Shown: piece after piece, positions 28,166-34,581 of the stretch
Layout of the letters: each line of letters opens with the position of its first letter
Position numbering within the stretch: position 1 is the stretch's first letter
Source: Clostridia bacterium
GTDB lineage: Bacteria; Bacillota; Clostridia; Lachnospirales; Lachnospiraceae
Assembly: GCA_910576205.1 (NCBI GenBank)
Contig: CAJTHL010000001.1
Span: forward strand, 248,001 to 312,000
Direction of reading: 5' to 3'
Length of the DNA stretch: 64,000 nt
Notes under the pieces: model-generated
Told to the model about the DNA's origin: nothing
The model's database searches: none
The model's input: only the letters and a program-made list of their open reading frames with translations
Translations under genes and position numbers: made by a program

Positions 28166-28378
28166 ATAATTGCCTCCTCTATGTCCCCCCATTATAACAG
28201 AGAATATATGTTTAGTCAAATAAGCAAAAAGTGTTTCCGGAATAATTGTGTTTCTGTCCCGTTTCTGGTATAATTTTTTATGGCCGACAGGTTTTGACAA
28301 AAATTCACTGCTCCTTTCTATATACTGGAAGTGGAATCTCATTCCCATATGGAAAAATCTGAAAAGGAGTATGATAAA

Positions 28379-28687
28379 ATGAAAACCTGTCAATACATCT
28401 GGATAACGGAAGTCACCCGGCTAAAAGCCGACGGAGAGCCTTTGCGGCTACAGTATTTTCTCACCCGCCGGCCCTCTCTGGATACCTCCCTCTTTTTGTA
28501 CGGCATCTGTGTCCGCAAATATTCCGGGGACCAGGGTACGCCGGAGGAGGCCGTCACGCCTCCCATTTCCTACTCGGAGGGATTTGTACGCCAGCTGTTA
28601 CAGCATTTAATCCAGAATGCTGTAACACCACTCTGCCTGCTGGAAACACTGGACGAGCTCTTAACCTCCATGCAGGCCACAGGATAA
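28379..28687 (+). CDS. Small uncharacterised protein (DUF6514-like)
   Basis: A good AAAGGAG site lies 8 bp before the ATG. The 102-residue cytoplasmic protein begins MKTCQYIWITEVTRL and contains YGICVRKYSGD and a C-terminal helical part TPLCLLETLDELL. It resembles short Lachnospiraceae proteins grouped as DUF6514. I recall this from the pattern and cannot verify it. It lies 16 bp before yigZ and is probably in the same operon. No function is known. Confidence 0.6.
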   Translation: MKTCQYIWITEVTRLKADGEPLRLQYFLTRRPSLDTSLFLYGICVRKYSGDQGTPEEAVTPPISYSEGFVRQLLQHLIQNAVTPLCLLETLDELLTSMQATG

Positions 28688-28703
28688 CGCGAAAGGATTT
28701 TTT

Positions 28704-29369
28704 ATGATTACATCTTACATAACGGTTTACCAGGGAGGACAGGGGGAAATTGTGGAAAAGAAATCCCGCTTTATCGCCACCGTGGAACCTGTTCACAGCG
28801 AAGAGGAGGCTCTGGCCTTTTTGGAACGCGTAAAGAAAAAGTACTGGGATGCATCCCACAACTGCTCCGCGTATGTGATCGGAAAGGACAGCCATCTGCA
28901 GCGCTACAGTGACGACGGAGAGCCGGGCGGCACGGCAGGACGCCCCATGCTGGAGGTGCTGCTGGGCGCCGGGCTCTGCGATACGGCCGTAGTAGTCACC
29001 CGCTATTTTGGGGGAACCCTGCTGGGCACGGGAGGCCTGGTACGGGCCTACACAAAAGCCGCCCAGGAAGGCCTGGCCCGGGCCGCCGTCATTGAAAAGA
29101 AGCTGGCCAGACGGCTGCGCATCGGCACAGACTACAATAGCATCGGAAAAATCCAGTATCTGCTGGGCCAGGCCGGTATCTCCATTCTGGATTCAACGTA
29201 CACGGATACGGTTTCCCTGGAGATACTGGTTCCTCTTGCTCTGTTGGCGGAGATCCAGGACAAGCTTACGGAAGGAACTAACGGAAAGGCACATCTTGAG
29301 CCCTTGAACGCCTGCTGGTATGCCTTGTTTCAGGGAGAAGTCCTTCTTTTTGAGGAGGAAACGCCATGA
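28704..29369 (+). CDS. YigZ/IMPACT family protein
   Basis: The 221-residue protein matches the YigZ family throughout: KKSRFIATVEPV, the diagnostic CSAYVIGKDSHLQRYSDDGEPGGTAGRPML and VVVTRYFGGTLLGTGGLVRAYT. A C-terminal ferredoxin-like domain (DUF1949) follows. Family members relate to eukaryotic IMPACT and have been linked to translation control, without an established reaction. An AAAGGA site precedes the ATG. The stop codon overlaps the start of the CotH gene by 4 bp. Confidence 0.93.
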   Translation: MITSYITVYQGGQGEIVEKKSRFIATVEPVHSEEEALAFLERVKKKYWDASHNCSAYVIGKDSHLQRYSDDGEPGGTAGRPMLEVLLGAGLCDTAVVVTRYFGGTLLGTGGLVRAYTKAAQEGLARAAVIEKKLARRLRIGTDYNSIGKIQYLLGQAGISILDSTYTDTVSLEILVPLALLAEIQDKLTEGTNGKAHLEPLNACWYALFQGEVLLFEEETP

Positions 29370-31864
29370 AAAAGCCATCTGCCAGACGCAGGCGTAATCT
29401 GACTTTTGCCGGACTGCTTTTGTCCGGCTGTCTTTTTTGCGTTTTTTTCGTCTCCCCCTGGTATGCTTCCCGCCCTCAAAATCTTTCCGGTTCCGGCCAG
29501 GGCTCTGGTCTTACGGACTCCCTGTCTCCGGACATCTCCATCCGGTATCCTGTAATCAACGAAATCTGCGCCTCAAATTCCGGCTTTTATGTGGGAAATC
29601 TCCTTATTTCCTCCGATTATATAGAACTTTATAATCCCGGAGCATCCTCTCTTTCCCTGGACGGCCTCTACCTGTCCGACGATCCGGATGCCCCCTTAAA
29701 AAGCCCCCTCCCAACCGGCATTTCCCTGGAACCAGGGGAGTTTCTTCTGATCTATGCGGAAAAGGATACCGCCCGTCTCCCGGACTCCGCCCTTTCTGCG
29801 GACTTTCAGTTAAAAGCCGGGGAAACCCTGGTTCTAAGCAGTCAGAGCGGCATTCTGGATTCTGTGGAGCTTCCTGTCCTTCAGCCGGGCGCTTCCCTCT
29901 CCCGGAGAACGGATGGTTCCGGTTCCTTTCTGGAACTCTGGATGTCTCCCGGGCTCTCCAACAAGACGGCAGCCCTTCCCATAGATGCCCCTGTCCTCTC
30001 CCTGGAAAGCGGCTTTTACCAGGAGGACACCCCCCTTTCCCTGTCGGCAGGAGAAAATGTCCGCATCTACTATACTCTGGATGGCAGTATCCCAGATGAA
30101 ACCTCTATACTATATGACGGGACTCTTATCCTCTCAGATATGATTTCCCATGAGGATGCGCCCCTCTCCGCCCGCACGGATATTTCCAGCATGGAATTTC
30201 CCTATGAGCCGCCCACGAAGCCTGTGGATGAAGCGCTGATCCTGCGGGCTGTAGCCATAGACGGGGAGGGAAATTACAGCCCCGCTGTCACGGGCGTATA
30301 TTTCTGTGGTCTCCAGGAAAAAGAGGGGTACGAGAATATTCCCATCCTCTCCCTGGTTACCGATCCGGAAGCTCTCTTTGACGAAAATCGCGGCATCTAC
30401 GTCATGGGCTCCCTCTACCAGGAAGGCCTTGCCGCCGGTAAGGTCAGCCCGGACTTTGTATGGGCAGATCTCATGCCCTATACCAATTACGGCCAGAGAG
30501 GCTCCCTCTATGAGAGGCCTGTCCACCTGGACTATTTTTCCCCGCGGCGGGAGCTGCTCCTAAGTCAGGAGGGCGGATTCCGCATCCGCGGCAATTATTC
30601 CCGGAATCTGCCCCAGAAGAGCTTCTCTCTGTTCAGCCGGGAACGGTATGGAACAAAAGACTTTGCACCTGTATTCTTTGGAAGCAACGTCTCCTACTCT
30701 TCCCTCACCCTGAATGGAAGCTATACTCTGGCAAAGGTGCTGATCGGCCCTCTGGTCAGCGACCGCAGCATTGCCACCCAGCAGTACCAGCCCTGCCAGG
30801 TATTTTTAAACGGGGAATACTGGGGTCTCTATGATATTATGGAAAAATTTGACAGTATTTACGTGGAGCATTATTACGGAATGGAAGCCGGAAATGTGCT
30901 GATGATTGAATCCACCTACGAGGTTGCCGAAGGAGAGCCGGACGATCTGAAATATTTCAAGGATTTGCGCAATCTTCTGGAAAAAGACATGTCCGATCCC
31001 CTCCTCTACAGCCAGGTAAACGCGCAGATGGATATGCAGAGCCTTATAGACTGGCTGTGTACAAATATCTATGTTGCCAACACGGACACCAAGCCCCTGG
31101 GAGGGAATGTGTTTACCTGGAAAAGCATCCGGGAAGGCGCCGCCCCCTATGAGGATGGCCGCTGGCGCTGGATGCTCTATGACACGGACAATTCCTTTGG
31201 GGCCGGCATGGAAATCAGCCCGGAACGCCCTGCCTGGGCCATAGACTCCTTTACGGATCACCCGGGCTATTCCCCGGCAGGCTTTCTGGACTCGCCTCCC
31301 ATGACCACTCTTATGGCAAATGAAAGCTTCCGCAGACAGTTTGTCCTTACCTTTCTGGATATGGCAAATGAAAACTTCCGGGCAGAAACCGTCTCCCGCC
31401 AGATCAACGATATTCTGGAACAGCAGGCTTCCTGGAACGCCAAAAGCGCAGAGAGGTGGGAGCCAGACCATACTTACGATTCCACGGCCTTCCAGGAGGA
31501 AGCGGAATTTATCCGGGACTTCTTCCTGCATCGCTTCAACGCCATTGTCCCCTGCCTGGCAGAGCATTTTTCCCTAAGCGGGGAGCTGGCTACAATCACT
31601 TTATCCTCAGACGATCCCCAGGCCGGAAGCCTGACCCTCAATACCATTTCTCCCAGCCTGGAAAACGGAAGCTGGACCGGACAGTATTACACGGATTACC
31701 CCGTCACCCTAAACGCCTGCCCGGCGGAGGGCTACCGCTTTACCGGATGGGAAATCACCGGAGGCGTACTTGAGGAGGGAACCGGATCCTCCCCTTCTAT
31801 TACATTGAGTCTGGAAGGCGGCGGCGTGGACGTGAAGGCCTGTTTTAAAAAGACGGCGGAGTAA
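29366..31864 (+). CDS. CotH-kinase surface protein with lamin-tail and repeat domains
   Basis: The 832-residue exported protein has a short basic tail and a signal or anchor segment (residues ~10-32). Next comes a lamin-tail domain (YPVINEICASNSGFY, YIELYNPG, LDGLYLSDDP). A chitobiase-C-terminal-like segment follows (IRIYYTLDGSIPDETS type). The CotH kinase domain shows GGFRIRGNYSRNLPQKSFSLF, GEYWGLYDIMEKFD and WRWMLYDTDNSFG. An InlB/Listeria-like repeat closes it (GYRFTGWEITGG). CotH proteins phosphorylate spore-coat or surface proteins. The added LTD module suggests surface attachment outside the spore. It is coupled to yigZ by a 4-bp overlap. Confidence 0.88.
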   Translation: MKKPSARRRRNLTFAGLLLSGCLFCVFFVSPWYASRPQNLSGSGQGSGLTDSLSPDISIRYPVINEICASNSGFYVGNLLISSDYIELYNPGASSLSLDGLYLSDDPDAPLKSPLPTGISLEPGEFLLIYAEKDTARLPDSALSADFQLKAGETLVLSSQSGILDSVELPVLQPGASLSRRTDGSGSFLELWMSPGLSNKTAALPIDAPVLSLESGFYQEDTPLSLSAGENVRIYYTLDGSIPDETSILYDGTLILSDMISHEDAPLSARTDISSMEFPYEPPTKPVDEALILRAVAIDGEGNYSPAVTGVYFCGLQEKEGYENIPILSLVTDPEALFDENRGIYVMGSLYQEGLAAGKVSPDFVWADLMPYTNYGQRGSLYERPVHLDYFSPRRELLLSQEGGFRIRGNYSRNLPQKSFSLFSRERYGTKDFAPVFFGSNVSYSSLTLNGSYTLAKVLIGPLVSDRSIATQQYQPCQVFLNGEYWGLYDIMEKFDSIYVEHYYGMEAGNVLMIESTYEVAEGEPDDLKYFKDLRNLLEKDMSDPLLYSQVNAQMDMQSLIDWLCTNIYVANTDTKPLGGNVFTWKSIREGAAPYEDGRWRWMLYDTDNSFGAGMEISPERPAWAIDSFTDHPGYSPAGFLDSPPMTTLMANESFRRQFVLTFLDMANENFRAETVSRQINDILEQQASWNAKSAERWEPDHTYDSTAFQEEAEFIRDFFLHRFNAIVPCLAEHFSLSGELATITLSSDDPQAGSLTLNTISPSLENGSWTGQYYTDYPVTLNACPAEGYRFTGWEITGGVLEEGTGSSPSITLSLEGGGVDVKACFKKTAE

Positions 31865-31917
31865 AAATTTTCCGCCGCCCTTCCATTTTCTGCTATTGCC
31901 CCCTGCACCTGCCTTTT

Positions 31918-32763
31918 TTATGCCGCCTCTTTCGTGGGTTTCCCTGTGCTCTTTGTGAGCTCGCTTAAAGGCCGGAATTCATACCCCATCTCCTCCCACT
32001 TCGTCAGCAGCTCATCCAGAATCTGCCCGTTGGTGGCAGAAGTATTGTGGAGCAGCACCACGGCCCCGGGATGAATGCGCCCCAGAAGCTTTTCAAAGGC
32101 CTCCTCCTTTGTTGGCTGTCTGTCCTGGTTCCAGTCCACATAGGCCAGGCTCCAGAATACGGTCTGATACCCCATCTCCTTTGCCATTTTGAGATTATCC
32201 TCGCTGTAGATGCCCTGGGGCGGCCGGTAGTAGGTAGACATGGGTTTTCCGATGCTTTTTTCATACAGCTCTTCCAGGCTCTTTAATTCACTGGAAAAAT
32301 CCTCCTTCGTTCCCATCTTGGACATATCCGGGTGGTGATAGGTATGATTGCCCACCGTATGCCCCTCCTCCACCATGCGCTTTACAAGGTCCGGGCTGGT
32401 CTCCATAAAATTGCCCACAATAAAAAAGGTAGCCGGGGCCTTGTGCTTTTTCAAGGCGTCCAGAATCTTCGGGGTATTTCCGTTTTCAAAGCCACAGTCA
32501 AAGGTCAGATAAATCACCTTCTCTTCTGTCTCGTTTATGTAGTAGGCGTTAAAATCCTTCAGATAGGCAGGGCTTGCGTTTCCCACCGGAGCCTTCCCCT
32601 CCTCCTGGAAGCTAAGTCCCCAGCTACTCTGGGCCCCTGCGTTGGCCGGAAGGGCCGCCCCCGTATCCAGAAGCCTGGCCAGCAGATGACCACCGCAAAA
32701 AGACAGCACAAACAGCAGAATAACTCCGATCCATTTCCTCACGAATTTCCATTGTTCTTTCAT
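31918..32763 (-). CDS. PdaA-like polysaccharide deacetylase
   Basis: The 281-residue protein has an N-terminal anchor (WIGVILLFVLSFCGGHLLARL) and an extracellular NodB-type domain. The catalytic motifs are YLTFDCGFENGNT (MT1, Asp pair altered to D-C), HTVGNHTYHHPDM (MT2, H-x3-H), YYRPPQGIYS (MT3) and VVLLHNT (MT5). This set matches delta-lactam-forming de-N-acetylases (PdaA) that act on muramic acid of spore cortex. It is followed upstream by the recombinase/toxin island. Confidence 0.88.
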   Translation of the reverse strand: MKEQWKFVRKWIGVILLFVLSFCGGHLLARLLDTGAALPANAGAQSSWGLSFQEEGKAPVGNASPAYLKDFNAYYINETEEKVIYLTFDCGFENGNTPKILDALKKHKAPATFFIVGNFMETSPDLVKRMVEEGHTVGNHTYHHPDMSKMGTKEDFSSELKSLEELYEKSIGKPMSTYYRPPQGIYSEDNLKMAKEMGYQTVFWSLAYVDWNQDRQPTKEEAFEKLLGRIHPGAVVLLHNTSATNGQILDELLTKWEEMGYEFRPLSELTKSTGKPTKEAA

Positions 32764-32852
32764 ATAGCACGTTCCACTCTTTATTATTACATAGTATATG
32801 TGGAAGAAAGGCAGTTCAGACGAAAAAAATAAAGAACCCTTTAAATCCTGGG

Positions 32853-33022
32853 CAGAAAGATGCTACAGGAATTCACAAAGTCCCAGACGCGAAGGCGTAT
32901 CCAGCGGGAGCCGTATACCTGTCATTTGGCCCTACGGATTCCGCCGGTCTGTTGGACGAGGCAGGGGAACAACTACAAGTAAGGTTCCTTCTGGCTGCCT
33001 GCATGCTCCGGAAGCTTTTGTG
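32853..33022 (+). pseudogene. Degenerate phage tail-tip remnant
   Basis: The frame reads QKDATGIHK..., then YPAGAVYLSFGPTDSAGLLD and a later QVRFLLA before a TGA. Aligned by eye, QKDA, YPxGAVYxSF, TDxAxL and RFLLx all recur in the intact tail-tip module on the minus strand at 34176-34556. There is no start codon or ribosome site, and the FGGTWERI block is lost. It looks like an eroded copy of the same receptor-tip module at the left edge of the island, directly before the first toxin locus. Confidence 0.5.
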
Positions 33023-33061
33023 ATGAAAATTGTAGAATACTGTGTAAAAACGTGATACAAT
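33013..33061 (+). promoter_or_regulatory. Conserved upstream block and promoter of toxin mRNA A
   Basis: The block 33013-33039 is identical over 27 bases to 35616-35642, upstream of the second copy. The -10 box TACAAT (33056-33061) carries an extended TGn element and has a weak -35 17 bp upstream (TAGAAT). Transcription should start near 33068. Confidence 0.55.
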
Positions 33062-33105
33062 ACTTTTGTTACCGCCCCTAGACTGGTACAGAAAGGGGGG
33101 GCGGC

Positions 33106-33192
33106 GTGGAAATATTTGTTGCGTTTTTGGTCGCTGTTGCGGCTGATGTAGCTTGCCACTACATCATCAAATGGTTAGACAGTGACGAATAG
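33106..33192 (+). CDS. Fst-like type I toxin, copy A (28 residues)
   Basis: A GTG start follows a GAAAGGGGGGG ribosome site. The peptide has an N-terminal hydrophobic stretch (EIFVAFLVAVAADVA), then CHYIIK, then a WLDSDE tail. A single membrane span followed by Trp-Leu and acidic residues is the plan of Fst/par peptides. The ribosome site is buried in a stem: CCGCCCC at 33072-33078 pairs with GGGGCGG at 33098-33104. This is the usual translation lock of type I toxins. The predicted mRNA runs from about 33068 to the terminator at 33277, about 210 nt. That is close to RNA I of par. Toxicity is inferred, not shown. Confidence 0.6.
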   Translation: MEIFVAFLVAVAADVACHYIIKWLDSDE

Positions 33193-33244
33193 TCGGTAAC
33201 TAGCCTATGGTGTTAAGCCCTACCATTACCAAAATTGGGAATAG

Positions 33245-33277
33245 AAAAGCTCCAGAGGTGACGCTCTGGAGCTTTTT
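33245..33277. terminator. Bidirectional terminator of toxin locus A
   Basis: A 13-bp stem (33245-33257 with 33264-33276) has A-runs on the left and T-runs on the right, so it can stop both the toxin mRNA and the convergent antisense RNA. A shared bidirectional terminator is a hallmark of par-type loci. Confidence 0.75.
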
Positions 33278-33316
33278 GTTTGTCGTCCTGCGTGGACTAT
33301 TTGTTACGTTTTGCCT
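33245..33316 (-). ncRNA. Candidate antitoxin RNA A (RNA II-like, about 70 nt)
   Basis: The RNA is predicted from the promoter at 33323-33351 to the shared terminator. Direct repeats TTTGTTAC (33065-33072 and 33300-33307) and ACTGG (33082-33086 and 33317-33321) lie 17 bp apart at both ends. The small RNA is therefore complementary to the toxin mRNA leader at two spots, as DRa and DRb are in the par system. ACTGG lies at the extreme 5' end. No expression data are available. Confidence 0.5.
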
Positions 33317-33322
33317 ACTGGC

Positions 33323-33351
33323 ATTATAGCATATGCAGAATTTTAATGCAA
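33323..33351 (-). promoter_or_regulatory. Promoter of antitoxin RNA A
   Basis: Read on the minus strand, TTGCAT (33346-33351), a 17-bp spacer and a perfect TATAAT (33323-33328) are seen. The same arrangement, with the same boxes and spacer, recurs at 35897-35925. Confidence 0.7.
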
Positions 33352-33430
33352 GATGCATTTTTCGCCACGAATCAGCAATAATTAGCCGTTAAGGCTCATC
33401 AATAATTATAAGCAATCATTCGCCAGAAAA

Positions 33431-33448
33431 CAAGCCCTAAGTGCAAAT
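33431..33448 (+). repeat. Core recombination site 1
   Basis: The core reads CAAGCCCTAAGTGCAAAT and differs by one base from cores 2 and 3. In frame it encodes QALSAN. Similarity to core 3 extends left through TTCGCCAGAAAA, so 29 of 32 bases match. Confidence 0.7.
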
Positions 33449-33769
33449 TTGCAAGGGGTATCGGTTAAATGGCCAGATTATGGTAGCGCAACACAAATAA
33501 CCCCTTTTCCTCAATCTTATACTGCAACCGAAGATTGCTGGTTTGTGGTTTCTATTCAAAGAAATAGCATAACTGGTAAGGGAACTACATTTCAAATGTT
33601 TATAGAGAACACACCGATTGATGCATTTTCATTTAGTGATATTAAAGAAAATACGCAGGATATATACATATCCATGACACGTATGTTTCCATTGCGGCAA
33701 GGCAATACAGTTAAATTTGTAAATGATGGATGGAAAACACCAAGGTTAACTGTTATACCTTGTAAATAG
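33431..33769 (+). pseudogene. Promoterless tail-tip module 1 (tail-fibre C-terminal cassette)
   Basis: The frame enters through the core as QALSANLQ and runs 112 codons to a TAG. No ribosome site or good start exists. A TTG at 33449 is the first possible one, and an in-frame stop lies at 33383. The beta-rich sequence (YTATEDCWFVVSI, FQMFIENTPIDAF, PLRQGNTVKFVND) has the look of the small cap domain that ends many phage tail fibres or receptor-binding proteins. It is AT-rich compared with the chromosome. It would make sense only when joined to a tail-protein stem ending ...KQALSAN. The tail assignment is from pattern, not a search. Confidence 0.5.
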
Positions 33770-33821
33770 AAAACATCCATTCCTGTTCATTGGCAAACAG
33801 GTTCCGGATTTTATATATATG

Positions 33822-33850
33822 TTGTATATTTAGTGCCCCCATGTTAAAAT
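33822..33850 (+). promoter_or_regulatory. Promoter of holin-like toxin mRNA
   Basis: TTGTAT (33822-33827), a 17-bp spacer and TAAAAT (33845-33850) form a good sigma-A promoter. Transcription should begin near 33857, just at the left arm of the long inverted repeat. Confidence 0.6.
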
Positions 33851-33858
33851 AGGCACAT

Positions 33859-34108
33859 GGGAAAACCAGAGAGCCAGGCGGCTACCCTCCATCTTCGGAG
33901 GGGCTAACCCTCCAGACCAAAGAGGAAGGAGGGGATAGCAATGATTACATACCAGGACTTTTTCCTGTTTTGTACGTTCGTTGTTGCCCTTATCAGTCTG
34001 ATATTTCAGATCTTTAAGGGAAAGAGATAGCCGCCACTATTCGCAGTAGTGACGGCTGTTATTAAGTAACGGCTGTTATCTGAGGGTAGCCGCTTCTCTG
34101 GCTTTCCC
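33859..34108. repeat. Inverted repeat around the holin-like toxin locus
   Basis: The left arm 33859-33889 and right arm 34082-34108 are complementary over about 27 bp, with a small bulge (GAGCCAG against GAA). The right arm is followed by TTTT. In the toxin mRNA the 5' and 3' ends would pair, as in inactive full-length mRNAs of hok, aapA and bsrG. The repeat may also act as the toxin mRNA terminator. Confidence 0.6.
33941..34030 (+). CDS. Putative holin-like type I toxin (29 residues)
   Basis: A strong AGGAAGGAGGGG site lies 7 bp before the ATG. The peptide MITYQDFFLFCTFVV followed by ALISLIFQIFKGKR has the pattern of the putative holin-like toxin family (TxpA/BsrG relatives): an aromatic start, one membrane span and a basic tail. 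The ribosome site can pair with CCCTCC at 33908-33913, which would block translation. A convergent promoter with near-consensus boxes lies 90 bp downstream. The gene sits between two oppositely directed tail-tip modules and is probably an addiction element of the island. Confidence 0.65.
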   Translation: MITYQDFFLFCTFVVALISLIFQIFKGKR

Positions 34109-34113
34109 TTTTC
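34031..34113 (-). ncRNA. Candidate antisense antitoxin RNA of the holin-like toxin
   Basis: The RNA is predicted from the minus-strand promoter at 34120-34148, reading toward the toxin gene. Its left end is uncertain. A hairpin at about 34029-34056 (AGCCGCCACTA pairing with TAGTGACGGCT, one wobble) could terminate it. It would be fully complementary to the 3' part of the toxin mRNA, as RatA is to txpA. Confidence 0.45.
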
Positions 34114-34119
34114 ATAATT

Positions 34120-34148
34120 ATCATAGCATATGGATGTGTGGATTTCAA
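34120..34148 (-). promoter_or_regulatory. Promoter of the antisense RNA
   Basis: On the minus strand, TTGAAA (34143-34148), a 17-bp spacer and TATGAT (34120-34125). The match and exact spacing make it a strong sigma-A promoter with no protein gene behind it. Confidence 0.65.
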
Positions 34149-34175
34149 CTATTTTATTTGTCATTATGGAAGTGT

Positions 34176-34556
34176 TCACCCCACCCGCCGCCACATGTAT
34201 ATGGACAGATAGGGCGGCATAGTGCTAACAGAATATACGCCCATCCTTGCCACTGTACTGCCCCATTGTACCCAATCGCCATTGGGGGCTGATTTTGGAT
34301 ACAGACCCCACGTTCCATCCTTATATGCTGTTACGGGTATATTAACGCTGCCGCTCGTTGAACCCCCAGTACTATCAACGGGATAACCATCACTAGCCCC
34401 TAACAGGAACCGCCCCTCAATCCGTTCCCACGTCCCGCCAAACAGATCAGCGGGATCCGTGGAATCAAATGACATATACACGGCTCCCACCGGATATAGA
34501 TTCGCACTTAGGGCTTGCTTTTCTGCTGAGGCATCTTTCTGGTATACTATGCCCAT
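34176..34556 (-). CDS. Tail-tip module 2 (phage baseplate Gp10 C-terminal-like)
   Basis: The frame begins MGIVYQKDASAEK, passes the core (QALSAN) and continues LYPVGAVYMSFDSTDPADLFGGTWERIEGRF to the end MPPYLSIYMWRRVG. These blocks are typical of the C-terminal receptor tip of phage baseplate/tail-fibre proteins in Firmicutes prophages. The ATG at 34556 has no ribosome site. An in-frame TAA lies two codons upstream, so the tip is cut off from any stem region. The N-terminal 13 residues overlap the promoter region of the divergent recombinase. It is probably a silent cassette. Confidence 0.6.
   Translation of the reverse strand: MGIVYQKDASAEKQALSANLYPVGAVYMSFDSTDPADLFGGTWERIEGRFLLGASDGYPVDSTGGSTSGSVNIPVTAYKDGTWGLYPKSAPNGDWVQWGSTVARMGVYSVSTMPPYLSIYMWRRVG
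34500..34517 (-). repeat. Core recombination site 2 (inverted)
   Basis: On the minus strand this reads CAAGCCCTAAGTGCGAAT, identical to core 3 and one base from core 1. It is in inverted orientation to both. It lies at the start of the Gp10-like tip and encodes QALSAN in that frame. Confidence 0.7.
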
Positions 34557-34581
34557 AACTTACAAAGGAGGGATGGATACC

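Noticed and set aside
32798-33055. 85-codon frame between pdaA and the first toxin locus
   Set aside because: Its residues look random. A different frame of the same bases gives the tail-tip remnant, which is more convincing.
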